Source: Plantactinospora sp. KBS50 (lineage in GTDB: Bacteria > Actinomycetota > Actinomycetes > Mycobacteriales > Micromonosporaceae). From it: 64,000 nucleotides of DNA. Under the pieces are notes generated by a model. That model worked only from the letters and a program-made list of their open reading frames with translations, had not been told where the DNA came from and searched no databases. Below are positions 48,418-57,686 of this stretch, piece after piece. The stretch spans positions 3,166,001 through 3,230,000 of the forward strand of contig NZ_CP022961.1 of assembly GCF_002285795.1 (NCBI RefSeq), read 5' to 3'. Each line of letters starts with the position of its first letter. The first letter of the stretch is position 1. The translations under genes and the position numbers were made by a program.

Positions 48418-49162
48418 GGCTGCGGTACGTCTCGCGGAGTACGTCGACGCGATCGGTCATGATGCCATCAACCCCGAGGTCGAGTAAGTCCTCCATCTCG
48501 GCACGATCGTCGATCGTCCAGACGTGCACCTGAAGCCCGAGCCGGTGCGCGTACGCCAGGAACCTGCGGTCGACCACCGGCACCCGACCCCAGCGCATCG
48601 GGACCTGGGCGGCGACCACCGACGGGGGCAGCACCAGCCGCCGCCCGGTCAGCGAGGCCAGCCGCAGCCGGGCCACCCCGAGCATGCCCAGCGAGGTGGC
48701 CACCTTCGGGCCGGCCAGGGTACGCAGCCGGCGCAGCCGCGCGTCGCTGAACGAGGCCAGCAGCACCCGGTCCCCGGCGCCGGCCCGCTCCACACAGTCG
48801 ACCGCGGGTGTCACCGCGTCGTCGGCCTTGACGTCGACGTTGAACCGCACCTCGGGCCAGGCGGCGAGGACCTCGTCCAGCCGGGGCACGGCCGCCGCGC
48901 CGCCGACCCGCACGCTGGCCAGGTCGGCCCAGCGCAGCGCGGCGATCCGGCTCCGGTCGCCGGTGAGGCGTTCCAGCGTGGCGTCGTGGAACACCACGGG
49001 TACGCCGTCGGCGGTGGCGTGCACGTCGGTCTCGACGTACCGGTAGCCCAGCGCGACGGCCCGGGCGAACGCCGCGGCGGTGTTCTCGTCTCCCGCGGCG
49101 GCGCCGCCGCGGTGCGCGAACGCCAGCGGGGCCGGCGCGTCCAGATACGGAAAGCGGTTCAC
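48389..49162 (-). CDS. glycerophosphodiester phosphodiesterase
   Basis: 257 aa from GTG at 49162 (VNRFPYLDAPAPLAFAHRGG) next to GAAGAGG; the frame extends upstream without family match. GDPD TIM barrel: AFAHRGGAAAGDENTAAAF, YVETDVHATADGVPVVFHD and FNVDVK, with the C-terminal VHVWTIDDRAEMEDLLDLGV and DGIMTDR. Hydrolyses glycerophosphodiesters to G3P and alcohol. No signal peptide, so cytosolic. Confidence 0.92.
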   Translation of the reverse strand: MNRFPYLDAPAPLAFAHRGGAAAGDENTAAAFARAVALGYRYVETDVHATADGVPVVFHDATLERLTGDRSRIAALRWADLASVRVGGAAAVPRLDEVLAAWPEVRFNVDVKADDAVTPAVDCVERAGAGDRVLLASFSDARLRRLRTLAGPKVATSLGMLGVARLRLASLTGRRLVLPPSVVAAQVPMRWGRVPVVDRRFLAYAHRLGLQVHVWTIDDRAEMEDLLDLGVDGIMTDRVDVLRETYRSRGHWPADPQ

Positions 49163-49446
49163 CTCTTCGAGTATGCCGTCCGAGGGTGACCGGCGGGTAA
49201 CTCCCAGGTCAACGGCCAGCCGTCGGTGCGGCGCCCCGGGCGGGCGCTCCACCCGTTCTAAGCTCCGCGAGGGTGCAGGTGCGGCCGTCCCTCGGCGACG
49301 GCCGGCTCACGGAAGGAACAGGTGCCGCTCGTGTTTCCGGTGAGGCCGCCTACCCCCTGTCGTCCCCCCGGCCACCGCGGCGGACCCGGACCCCGGCCCG
49401 GACCCCGGTTCGGAACACGGCCCGGCGACCACCCGGCGGGTACCCG

Positions 49447-50022
49447 GTGACCGGCGCCGAGCCGCTGGCCGGCCCGCCGGCGGTGCGCTGGATCGTGGCC
49501 TCGATGGGGGAGTGCGCGGTCGCGCTCACCGGGCTGGAACGCGGCGGCTACCACCCGGCCCGCGGGTTCAGCGCCGTCGGCCCGGTGCGGCCGGTGGTGC
49601 TGCGGTACGGGCCGGTGGTGGACTCCCGCGGCGCCGACCTGGTGCTGCGGATCGCCGCCCGCGGCGGGTCGGTGCTGGCGGTGCTCGACCCGGCCGGGAC
49701 GCTCGGCCGGTCGCTGGCGGTGGCGCTGCGCCGGTGCGGTCCGGTGCGGCTGGGCGTCGACCGGGGCGGGCAGCCGGTGCCCGGTGCCGGCCAGCCCGCC
49801 GTGGAGGACTCGCGGGTGCTGGACCGGCTGGTGCCCGAGCAGCGGGCGTTGCTGAACCGGCTGGCCAACGGGGAGACCATCGCGGCGGCCGCGGCGGCGG
49901 AGTTCCTGTCGCTGCGCACCGCCAACCGGCGCATCGCCCAGGTGCGGCACCTGCTGGGCGTGCACACCACCCGCGACGCGGTGCGGATCTACCTGCGCCA
50001 GCGCCCGCCCGGCGACGGCTGA
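49447..50022 (+). CDS. LuxR-type HTH protein
   Basis: 191 aa from GTG at 49447; the frame is open to 49273 and the true start is uncertain. The C-terminus is a LuxR-like HTH: VPEQRALLNRLANGETIAAA, AAAEFLSLRTANRRIAQVRH, LLGVHTTRDAVRIYLRQ. The N-terminal domain (WIVASMGECAVALTGLERGG) is not recognised and has no receiver Asp pattern I can identify. Confidence 0.65.
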   Translation: MTGAEPLAGPPAVRWIVASMGECAVALTGLERGGYHPARGFSAVGPVRPVVLRYGPVVDSRGADLVLRIAARGGSVLAVLDPAGTLGRSLAVALRRCGPVRLGVDRGGQPVPGAGQPAVEDSRVLDRLVPEQRALLNRLANGETIAAAAAAEFLSLRTANRRIAQVRHLLGVHTTRDAVRIYLRQRPPGDG

Positions 50023-50111
50023 CCCCGGGGCGGGTCGGCCTGCTGCTGCCGGCCGGTCGGACGCCGGCTGACCGGTACCGGCCGGTCGGATGCCGATAGG
50101 CCCGGTGCCGG

Positions 50112-50908
50112 TCAGCCGGGTACCGGCGGCTCCGCGGCGCGGCGGCGGTGCATCCGGGCGGTGTCGCGGGGTCGGCTGGGATCCAGGTGCCGGGGCCGGT
50201 CCGGCTCGTCCGGCCGGAGCCCGGCCAGGGTCTCGGTGAGCGCGTCGATGATCCGGTCGGTGGCCCGCAGCGCGGCACCGGGGACCAGCGGATCGAGATC
50301 GGCCAGCCGCACCGGCGGGCCGAAGTGCACCCGTACCGCCGGGCGGCGGCGGGCGGCCCGGGCCAGGCCGCGCAGCAGCCCGCGGGGGCGGAGTACGGCG
50401 CCAGTTCGTGCGCTCCCCACTGCGCCACCGGCACCACCGTGGCGCCGGAGGCCAGGGCCAGCCGGGCCGCCCCGGTGCGACCGCGTTCCGGCCACATGCC
50501 CGGATCCAGCCCGATCCGACCCTCCGGATAGACCAGGACGACCGATCCGGCGGACACCGCCGCGGCCGCGTCCTGCAGGGCCCGGGCCACCGTGGCGGTA
50601 CGCCGGTCGACCCGGATGTGGCCGCAGGCGCGCATGGCCGCGCCCACCACCGGTGCCTGGAACAGCCCGCCGGTGGCCATGATTCGGGGCGCGATCCGCC
50701 GCACCCGGCAGGCGGCGCTCAGCACGACCGGGTCGACCGGGCTGATGTGGTTGGCGGCCAGGATCAGCGGCCCCTCGCGCAGCGCCGGCGGTACGTCGCC
50801 GGTGACGGTGAGCCGGCCCACCAACCCGACCAGGGCGCGGGCGAGCAGTTGCGCGAGGCGCCACAGCAGGGGAGGGCGCCACGGGGGGAGTGCGGCAGGG
50901 GTGTCCAT
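50112..50908 (-). pseudogene. 1-acyl-glycerol-3-phosphate acyltransferase-like, one-base frameshift
   Basis: PlsC-type: the HxxxxD motif is AANHISPVDPVVLS and the second motif is VLVYPEGRIGLDPGMWPERG; it acylates lysophospholipids at the membrane. The frame is lost in ELAPYSA near 50385 and resumes as RGLLRGLARAARRRPAVRVH, then FGPPVRLADLDPLVPGA. One extra C in the CCCCC run repairs it to 265 aa ending HRRRAAEPPVPG. Start is ATG at 50908. Likely a sequencing error. Confidence 0.83.
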
Positions 50909-50968
50909 CAGCCGCAGATCGTCGCACAGCGCTGTGGCCGAGGGCACGTCCCGACCCCGCCGTCATTT

Positions 50969-51006
50969 CTACGACGGCCGGTAGTATTTACTACGGGTCG
51001 TCGTAG
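50969..51006. promoter_or_regulatory. nested palindromes upstream of cydA
   Basis: Outer: CTACGACGGCC (50969-50979) against GGTCGTCGTAG (50996-51006), one mismatch. Inner: GTAGT-ATTT-ACTAC (50981-50994). TAGTAT may also serve as a -10. It lies 19 nt before the cydA GTG. It is not a Rex-type TTGTGAA site; candidate redox or oxygen-responsive operator. Confidence 0.6.
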
Positions 51007-51024
51007 ATCGGAAGGGATCCGCCC

Positions 51025-52461
51025 GTGGACGCCTTGGATGTCGCCCGGTGGCAGTTCGGTGTGACCACCGTCTACCACTTCCTGTTCGTCCCGCTCACCA
51101 TCGGACTGTCCACCCTGGTCGCGATCCTGCAGACCCTCTGGCACCGCACCGACAACCCCCGCTACCTGCGGCTCACCCGGTTCTACGGCAAACTCTTCCT
51201 GATCAACTTCGCGATGGGCGTCGTCACCGGCATCGTGCAGGAGTTCCAGTTCGGCATGAACTGGTCCGACTACTCCCGCTTCGTCGGCGACGTCTTCGGT
51301 GCACCCCTGGCCATGGAGGCCCTCCTGGCCTTCTTCCTGGAGTCGACCTTCCTCGGCCTGTGGATCTTCGGCTGGGACCGGCTGCCCCGCCGGATCCACC
51401 TGGCCACCATCTGGGCCACCGCCCTGGGCTCCACCCTCAGCGCCTACTTCATCCTCGCCGCCAACTCCTGGATGCAGAACCCCGTCGGCTACCGCATCGA
51501 CCCCGTCACCGGCCGCGCCCACCTGAGCGACATCGGCGCCGTCCTGACCAACAAGGTCGCCCTGGTCACCTTCCCGCACACCCTCGCCGGCGCGTTCCTG
51601 GTGGCCGGCTCCCTCCTGGTCGCCGTCGCCCTCTGGCACCTCCTGCGCGCCCGGCCGACCCCCGCCGACCGCGACGCCCACCGGTTCGCCGCCCGGTTCG
51701 GCGCCCTGGTCACCCTGCTGGCCGCCGTCGCCATCCTGATCACCGGCGACATCCAGGGCAAGGTCATGACCCAGGTGCAGCCGATGAAGATGGCCGCCGC
51801 CGAAGCCCTCTACCGCACCGAACAACCCGCCGCGTTCTCCGTCCTGACCGTCGGCAGCCTCGACGGCAGCCGCGAGGTGTTCGCCCTCAAAATCCCGTAC
51901 CTGCTGTCCTTCCTCGGCACCGGCGACCCGCACGGCCAGGTCCGCGGCATCGACGACCTGCAGGACCAGTACGCCGCCCAGTACGGCGCCGGCAGCTACA
52001 CCCCGATCATCCCGGTCACCTACTGGAGCTTCCGGCTCATGATCGGCCTCGGCATGGCCGCCGCCGCCATCGCCGCCTGGGCGCTGTGGGCCACCCGCCG
52101 CGGACGCACCCCCGGCCGTACCCGCGCCGGCCGCTGGCTGCTGCGCGCCGGCCTGATCATGCCGCTGCTCCCACTCGCCGCCAACATCTTCGGCTGGATC
52201 TTCACCGAGATGGGCCGGCAACCCTGGGTCGTCTTCGGCGAGATGCTCACCCGCGACGGCGTCTCCCGCAGCGTCGGCCTGGCCGAGGTGCTCACCTCGT
52301 TCACCGCCTTCACCCTCGCCTACGCCACCCTGGCCGTGATCGAGGTACGCCTGCTGCTGCGCTACGCCCGCGCCGGCCTGCCCGAAGCCGCCGACGCCAC
52401 CCCCGGCACACCGGACGACTCCGACCACGACCCCGACCGGCCACTGGCCTTCGCCTACTGA
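51025..52461 (+). CDS. cydA: cytochrome bd oxidase subunit I
   Basis: 478 aa, GTG start. High-affinity quinol oxidase subunit carrying haems b558, b595 and d. Visible motifs: ARWQFGVTTVYHFLFVPLTI with the haem-ligand His, NFAMGVVTGIVQEFQFGMNW, LESTFLGLWIFGWDRL, QNPVGY and PLAANIFGWIFTEMGRQPW. Short Q-loop type. cydB follows 51 bp later; the assembly genes cydDC are not within the window. Confidence 0.96.
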   Translation: MDALDVARWQFGVTTVYHFLFVPLTIGLSTLVAILQTLWHRTDNPRYLRLTRFYGKLFLINFAMGVVTGIVQEFQFGMNWSDYSRFVGDVFGAPLAMEALLAFFLESTFLGLWIFGWDRLPRRIHLATIWATALGSTLSAYFILAANSWMQNPVGYRIDPVTGRAHLSDIGAVLTNKVALVTFPHTLAGAFLVAGSLLVAVALWHLLRARPTPADRDAHRFAARFGALVTLLAAVAILITGDIQGKVMTQVQPMKMAAAEALYRTEQPAAFSVLTVGSLDGSREVFALKIPYLLSFLGTGDPHGQVRGIDDLQDQYAAQYGAGSYTPIIPVTYWSFRLMIGLGMAAAAIAAWALWATRRGRTPGRTRAGRWLLRAGLIMPLLPLAANIFGWIFTEMGRQPWVVFGEMLTRDGVSRSVGLAEVLTSFTAFTLAYATLAVIEVRLLLRYARAGLPEAADATPGTPDDSDHDPDRPLAFAY

Positions 52462-52512
52462 GCCGGCACCGCGAACCCGCCGACCGACCCGTCACCCAGC
52501 CAAGGAGCGGCC

Positions 52513-53511
52513 GTGGACCTGCCCACCGTCTGGTTCCTGCTCATCGCCGTCCTGTTCGGCGGCTACTTCATCCTCGAAGGCTTCGACTTCGGCGTCGGGA
52601 TGCTGCTCCCGGTGCTCGGCCGCGACGACCGGGAACGACGGGTGCTCATCAACACCATCGGACCCGTCTGGGACGGCAACGAGGTCTGGCTCATCACCGC
52701 CGCCGGCGCCATGTTCGCCGCCTTCCCCGCCTGGTACGCCACCCTCTTCTCCGGCCTCTACCTGCCGCTGCTGCTGATCCTGCTGGCCCTCATCGGCCGC
52801 GGCGTCGCCTTCGAATACCGGCACAAGCGCGACGACCCGGCCTGGAAACGCCGCTGGGACACCGCCATCGTCCTCGGCTCCACCCTCCCCGCCCTGCTCT
52901 GGGGCATCGCCGTGGCCAACATCGTGCGCGGCGTACCCCTGCACGCCGACGGGGACTACGCCGGCGGACCCACCGACCTGCTCACCCCGTACGCGCTGCT
53001 GGGCGGCCTGACCACCGCGGCGCTGTTCCTCACCCACGGCGCCGTGTTCCTCGCCCTCAAGACCGCCGGCGACATCCGCCGCCGCGCCGGCCGGCTCGCC
53101 GTGCGCACCGGCGCCGCCGCCACCGCCCTCACCGCGGCGTTCCTGGCCTGGACCGTCACCCTGCACCCCGGACCGGCCACCACCGCCCTCGCCGCCGCCG
53201 CCACCGCGGCGCTGCTCGCCGCGCTCGCCGCCGCCCGGGTACGCCGCGAGGGCTGGGCCTTCACCGGCACCGCGGCCGGCATCGCGTTCACCGTCGCCAC
53301 CCTGTTCACCGGCCTCTTCCCGGACGTACTGCCGTCCACCCTGGACGCCGCCGGCACCCTCACCGTGCACAACGCCGCCTCCGGCCCGTACACCCTGAAG
53401 ATCATGACCTGGGTGGCCGCGTTCTTCACCCCGCTCGTGCTGGCCTACCAGGGCTGGACCTACTGGGTGTTCCGCCGGCGCATCGACGTGCGGCACATCC
53501 CGGACCACTGA
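52513..53511 (+). CDS. cydB: cytochrome bd oxidase subunit II
   Basis: 332 aa, GTG start after AAGGAGCGG. Membrane subunit with GGYFILEGFDFGVGMLLPVL, INTIGPVWDGNEVWLITAAG and FPAWYATLFSGLYLPLLLIL. Forms the heterodimer with CydA. The coding strand is very C-rich (C-ending codons), unlike the kam operon. 53512-53810 after it shows no gene. Confidence 0.96.
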   Translation: MDLPTVWFLLIAVLFGGYFILEGFDFGVGMLLPVLGRDDRERRVLINTIGPVWDGNEVWLITAAGAMFAAFPAWYATLFSGLYLPLLLILLALIGRGVAFEYRHKRDDPAWKRRWDTAIVLGSTLPALLWGIAVANIVRGVPLHADGDYAGGPTDLLTPYALLGGLTTAALFLTHGAVFLALKTAGDIRRRAGRLAVRTGAAATALTAAFLAWTVTLHPGPATTALAAAATAALLAALAAARVRREGWAFTGTAAGIAFTVATLFTGLFPDVLPSTLDAAGTLTVHNAASGPYTLKIMTWVAAFFTPLVLAYQGWTYWVFRRRIDVRHIPDH

Positions 53512-53810
53512 CCGCGCGGAGCTGGCTGTGGCGGGATCACTCAAAGGTCGCTTACCGGCGGCGCCGCCTGGACGGGGTCGGACTTCGGCCCGGGGAAAGC
53601 ACTACCGTCCGTGGGCTCCCGGGTAAGCCAGATCAGCCCGGACCACCAGCGGCCGGCACGTCGCCCAGTCGGGGCTCCGGCAGTTCTGGCGGAAATCCGA
53701 CGGATCATCCACTGCGCGGAGACCTGTCCCACCCGCGCTGTACCGGCGCAGGATTTCCCGCCGGTCCGGAACCCCGGGAGGGCCGGGACCCCTCTGGCCC
53801 CGGCCGGCGC

Positions 53811-54529
53811 TCAGCCCGCGTCGCGCAACTCCGCCAGCCGCGCCTCGATCTCCGCCAACTCCGCCCGCAGCTTCTCGGCCTGCTGCTCCGCCTCGGCCCG
53901 CTCCGCGGCCATGATCTGCTCCACCGCCTCGCGAACCCCCGGCACGTCCACCAGGGCCACCATCTTCAACGCCTCCGCCGGCTTCACCACGTACGGCTTC
54001 GCCAGCGACTTGCTGCCCTGCACCGCCGACACCGTCCACTCACCCTCGGCGTACGAGAGCGTGACCGTGAGCCCGGCCGACGCCTTCGGCCGCGCCGCCT
54101 TGGCCCCGCGCCGCGCCGGCTTGGCGTCCCCGGCGGCCGGCGCCTCCTCCTGAGTGGACACGGGCGTCTCCTTCGGCTCCCTGCGCGGCGCCGGCACCGG
54201 CTCGCGCGTCACCATGAACTCCGGCTCGGGCGCCGGCGGCGCCTCCGGTTCCGGTTCCGGCTTCGACTCGGACCGCCGCCCCGCACCCTTGGGCGGAATC
54301 GACAGGTCGGTGGGGAGAACGGCAACTCGTCCCGGCCGAACCGCACCACCAGCCACTCGTCCGACACGGCCGGGTCGGTCAGCTCCACCACCTGACCCAA
54401 CTGGCCCGCGATCTGCCCCGCGGACTCGGTGAACATCACCCGCGGCTTGCGGCCCCCAGCCAGTGTGTCGCGGATGTGCTGCAACTCCTCGGGCGCCAAG
54501 CCTTGGGCCGTGGTACGCGCGGCGGCCAT
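53811..54529 (-). pseudogene. conserved actinobacterial protein (possibly DUF6319), one-base frameshift
   Basis: N-terminal frame: ATG at 54529, MAAARTTAQGLAPEELQHIR, then VVRFGRDELPFSP. The second frame continues TDLSIPPKGAGRRSES, a Pro/Glu-rich linker, then LTVTLSYAEGEWTVSAVQGS and a C-terminal coiled coil (AAERAEAEQQAEKLRAELAE). One C added to TCTCCCC near 54310 gives 239 aa. I recall similar proteins in Micromonosporaceae; the DUF number is uncertain and no function is known. Good ribosome binding site AGAGGGG. Confidence 0.65.
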
Positions 54530-54711
54530 CAGATCCCCTCTTTCGTACACCTGTATCAGATCGGATACCTTCCTACCAGGCCCGTCCGACACCCCGCACG
54601 CCGACACCCCCACCCGGCGTCCGCGCCGCGACAGCGTACGCCCAGCCGTCGCCGCGCCCGGCGACCCGCCGGGGGCGTACCGGCGTACCCCTGGGCCGGC
54701 GCCACGCCCAT

Positions 54712-55281
54712 TCAGTCGTGAGCTTGGATGCTGCGCAGGAAGCCTTGCGCCAGCTCCCGGATGTCGAGTTCGGTCGAGTCCCGTCCGCTCATGATCCAGT
54801 AGAACGCCGGCCCGATCAGGCGTGCGGCGACCTGATCGGGGGCGGCCGGGCGGGGGATGGTCCGGTCGAGGACGGCCTGCGCGCTCGCGCCCAGGATGTC
54901 GCGCGATGCGATCAGCTGCGCGACCGCCGGATCGTGCTGAGCGGCGGCGAGCAGCGTCCGGTAGGCGATTCCGGCCGGTGAGTGCGCCAGGAAGCGGACC
55001 AACGCCTCAAGGTAGGCGGTGATTCCGGCCAGCGGGGTGCCGGCGGGCGGCACCGTGAGTTCCTCCTCGGCGTCGGCGACACTGGCCTCAAAAATGATCT
55101 CCGCCTTGGTCGACCACCAGCGGTAGACCGTCTGCCGGCCGACGCCAGCCCGCTCGGCGATGCCCTTCATCGTCAGGGCGGCATAACCGACTTCGAGCAA
55201 CAGGTCGTCGACCGCGTGCAGGATGGCTTCACGCGCCTGCTCGCTGCGGGGCCGGCCGCCTCGGCTCTTCGATTCGATCAT
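54712..55281 (-). CDS. TetR family regulator
   Basis: 189 aa. HTH: ILHAVDDLLLEVGYAALTMK and GIAERAGVGRQTVYRWWSTK. C-terminal TetR_C_11-like domain with LVRFLAHSPAGIAYRTLLAA. Divergent from an SDR gene with three similar operator half-sites between; it likely represses both. Confidence 0.93.
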   Translation of the reverse strand: MIESKSRGGRPRSEQAREAILHAVDDLLLEVGYAALTMKGIAERAGVGRQTVYRWWSTKAEIIFEASVADAEEELTVPPAGTPLAGITAYLEALVRFLAHSPAGIAYRTLLAAAQHDPAVAQLIASRDILGASAQAVLDRTIPRPAAPDQVAARLIGPAFYWIMSGRDSTELDIRELAQGFLRSIQAHD

Positions 55282-55290
55282 CCGGTCATC

Positions 55291-55372
55291 CTACCGAGAC
55301 ACCGTGCCTCGTTTTGTGATCCAGGTAACGAGACATGTTGCCTCGTTATGACCTATCGTTACGAGACACAAT
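55291..55372. promoter_or_regulatory. TetR operator cluster, TetR-SDR divergent region
   Basis: TAACGAG (55326-55332) and CTCGTTA (55342-55348) form a 7-bp inverted repeat around ACATGTTGC. A second site CCGAGACACCGTGCCTCG is at about 55294-55311, and a third half-site GTTACGAGACAC follows at 55359-55370. All share ACGAGACA, so the same TetR protein could bind all three. Confidence 0.65.
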
Positions 55373-55397
55373 GAACCGAAACTTCGAGGAGAGCCTC

Positions 55398-56279
55398 ATG
55401 GACGTCTTCGTCACCGGAGCGACCGGCTGGATCGGCTCCGCCACCGCCGACGAGCTGCTCGCGAACGGACACCGGGTCACCGGCCTGGCCCGCTCCGAGG
55501 ACTCCGCCAGGACGCTGGAGGCCAAGGGCGCCACCGCTCTGCGCGGCGACCTCGACGACCTCGACTCACTGCGCCGGGGCGCGTCCGCGGCCGACGCCGT
55601 CGTCCACCTGGCCAACAAGCACGACTTCGGCCCCGAGAGCGACCGGGCCGAGCGCGCCGCCGTGCAGGCCATGGCCGAAACCCTGGTCCGCAGCGACAAA
55701 CCCTTTGTCGTCGCCAACGGCCTCTCCGGCGTCGTCGAGGGCCGGCCCGCACTGGAATCCGACGTCAGCCCGGTCGACTCGCGCGGCGACAGCGAGAACC
55801 TGGCGCTGAGCTACGTCGAGCGGGGCGTGCGTACGGTCATCGCGCGGTTCGCTCCGAGCGTGCACGGCGCCGGCGACTGGGGCTTCGTCACCTTCCTCGC
55901 TGACGCGGCCCGCCGACGCGGCGTGTCCGGCTACATCGACGACGGCCTGACCGAATGGTCGGCCGTGCACCGCTCGGACGCGGCGCGGCTGATTCGGCTC
56001 GGCATCGAGAAGGCGCCGGCCGGCACCCGGATGCACGTGGTGGCCGAGGAGTCCGTCCCGACCCGCGAGATCGCCGACGCCCTCGGCGCGGCGCTCGGGC
56101 TGCCCGTCGTGTCGGTCGCCCGCGAGAACGCCGCCGGGCACTTCGGTCTGATGGCCGAGTTCTTCGGCCTCGGCATGGCCGCCTCCAGCGCCCGCACCCG
56201 CGAACTGCTCGGCTGGACCCCGGCCGGCCCCACTCTGTCCGACGACATCGCGGCCGGCGCCTACGGCAGCGCGTCGTGA
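55398..56279 (+). CDS. extended SDR, NAD(P)-dependent epimerase-like
   Basis: 293 aa from ATG at 55398 with GAGGAGAG upstream. N-terminal Rossmann motif FVTGATGWIGSATADELLAN; typical extended-SDR order but YxxxK is altered (LALSYVERGVRTVIARF lacks a clear catalytic Tyr-Lys pair). DDGLTEWSAVHRSDAARLIR fits the NAD-dependent epimerase group. Regulated by the divergent TetR gene. Substrate unknown; small-molecule detoxification is a guess. Confidence 0.85.
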   Translation: MDVFVTGATGWIGSATADELLANGHRVTGLARSEDSARTLEAKGATALRGDLDDLDSLRRGASAADAVVHLANKHDFGPESDRAERAAVQAMAETLVRSDKPFVVANGLSGVVEGRPALESDVSPVDSRGDSENLALSYVERGVRTVIARFAPSVHGAGDWGFVTFLADAARRRGVSGYIDDGLTEWSAVHRSDAARLIRLGIEKAPAGTRMHVVAEESVPTREIADALGAALGLPVVSVARENAAGHFGLMAEFFGLGMAASSARTRELLGWTPAGPTLSDDIAAGAYGSAS

Positions 56280-56581
56280 CCAACGCCGCACCAAACCTGA
56301 AAGAGGAGCCTTCCATCTCGACCCTGTCGCCACCATCAGCGTGTGACAGAGCGGGGTGGAGAGCCCGCGGACGGCGTCCCGGCCACCCGCGCCCGGACGT
56401 CGTCCGCGGCTCACGCCCCGGTCGCCACCAGGCCGGCGACGGCCGAGCCGATGGGGATCGACCGAACCGGCCAGGACACCTCCGGTACGCCCGGTGTGAC
56501 CCGCGTCGCCGCCCGGTGCGACACCGCCGCCGGTAGGGTCGGGCCACTGCCGGTCAGCCGGCCGACCAGGGGAGGAGTCCG
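56280..56581. other. 302 bp without a gene; possible start remnant
   Basis: Begins with AAAGAGGAGCC, a good ribosome binding site, followed by ATCTCGACC where a start codon would be expected; the frame then fails. This may be the leftover of a third gene of the SDR unit. Nothing else recognised. Confidence 0.35.
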
Positions 56582-57310
56582 ATGAGTCCGGTCACCGTCA
56601 TCACCGGCGGCAGCCGAGGCATCGGCGCCGCCACCGCACGCCGGCTCGCGGCCGCCGGACACGACCTGGTGCTCGGCTACCGCACCGACCGGGCCGCCGC
56701 GGACACGGTGCTCGCCGACGTGCACGCCGCCGGCCGCGCCGGCATCGCCGTGGCCGGCGACACCAGCAACCCCGACGACGTCGTACGACTGTTCGACGCG
56801 GCGGCCGGGTTGGGGGAGCTGACCGGGCTGGTCAACAACGCGGGCGTGGCCAGCCGGATCGGCCCGTTCGTCGACCTCGACCCGGCCGACCTGCGGCGCG
56901 TCGTGGACGTCAACCTGGTCGGCTACCTGCTGTGCGCCCAGCAGGCCGCCCGGCGGATGACCGCCGGTGGGTCCATTGTCAACGTCTCGTCCGTGGCCGG
57001 CACGCTCGGCGGACCCGGCGAGTACATCCACTACGCCGCCACCAAGGGCGCCACCGACACGCTGACCGTCGGGCTGGCCAAGGAACTCGCGCCCCGGGGC
57101 ATCCGGGTCAACGCCGTGGCACCCGGCATCATCGACACCGAGTTCCACGCCGGCTCCGGGATGCCCGACCGGCCGGTACGGGCCGCCGGCCGCATCCCGA
57201 TGGGCCGCGCCGGCCTCGTCGACGAGGTCGCCGCGGCCATCGCCTGGCTGCTCGGCCCCGAGGCGTCCTACGCCAGCGGCGCGGTGCTGCGGGTCGCCGG
57301 CGGTCTGTAG
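56582..57310 (+). CDS. SDR family oxidoreductase
   Basis: 242 aa. Classical short-chain dehydrogenase: cofactor motif VITGGSRGIGAATARRLAAA, NNAG in GLVNNAGVASRIG, catalytic Ser/Tyr/Lys in IVNVSSVAGTLG and YIHYAATKGATDTL, and RVNAVAPGIIDTEFH. A Thr-Asp after the strand-2 region favours NADP. Start after GGGGAGG. It is the last gene before the dif-like site. Confidence 0.93.
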   Translation: MSPVTVITGGSRGIGAATARRLAAAGHDLVLGYRTDRAAADTVLADVHAAGRAGIAVAGDTSNPDDVVRLFDAAAGLGELTGLVNNAGVASRIGPFVDLDPADLRRVVDVNLVGYLLCAQQAARRMTAGGSIVNVSSVAGTLGGPGEYIHYAATKGATDTLTVGLAKELAPRGIRVNAVAPGIIDTEFHAGSGMPDRPVRAAGRIPMGRAGLVDEVAAAIAWLLGPEASYASGAVLRVAGGL

Positions 57311-57345
57311 GCGTCATCCGCGGCCGTCATCCCCGCGCCGGTTGG

Positions 57346-57373
57346 ATGTTCGATAATCTACATTATGTCAACC
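57346..57373 (+). other. dif: dif-like chromosome dimer resolution site
   Basis: The core CGATAATCTACATTATGTCA matches the published actinobacterial dif consensus (from memory TTSRCCGATAAT-VN-ACATTATGTCAAGT) at every core position, 23 of 28 overall; mismatches are in the left XerC arm and the last two bases. The ATAA-N6-TTATG core is the XerC/XerD signature. It lies in an intergenic gap 305 bp before a tyrosine recombinase gene. Confidence 0.75.
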
Positions 57374-57392
57374 TGGCCGGGGCGCGGCCGGA

Positions 57393-57455
57393 CGCTCAGT
57401 CATACGTCAGGTACCTCAAACGGCCGCGTTGAGGTACCTGACGTATGACTGAGCG
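57393..57455. repeat. 27-bp perfect inverted repeat
   Basis: Arms 57393-57419 and 57429-57455 are perfectly complementary, 9-nt loop ACGGCCGCG. Less GC-rich than its surroundings. It lies between two Xer-like sites and might be a recombination/termination structure or a terminator for the SDR gene. Confidence 0.9.
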
Positions 57456-57660
57456 AGGTCGACCGGGGCGCCCGCCGCCGGCTGATCACGTCCGCGGTCC
57501 ACCCGACGTGGTGGGCACGCCGGTGCGGGTCGCGCCGTCGGTGCTCCGGCGGCGCTCCGGCGAGGTCGGAGCACCGACCGGTACCCCGCGGATGCGGGTG
57601 CGCCCGCCGGTCGCGACCGGTCCACGCCTCCGCGGTCCACCACTTCCCCATACCCGAAAA

Positions 57661-57686
57661 ACATGCATAATATCCGTTATGCATGT
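57661..57686. promoter_or_regulatory. Xer-like palindrome over recombinase start
   Basis: ACATGCATAA-TATCCG-TTATGCATGT, perfect 10-bp arms with a 6-bp centre, the geometry of a Xer recombination site (GCATAA-N6-TTATG). The ATG of the recombinase gene (57679) is inside its right arm, so binding would also repress translation or transcription. Confidence 0.7.
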
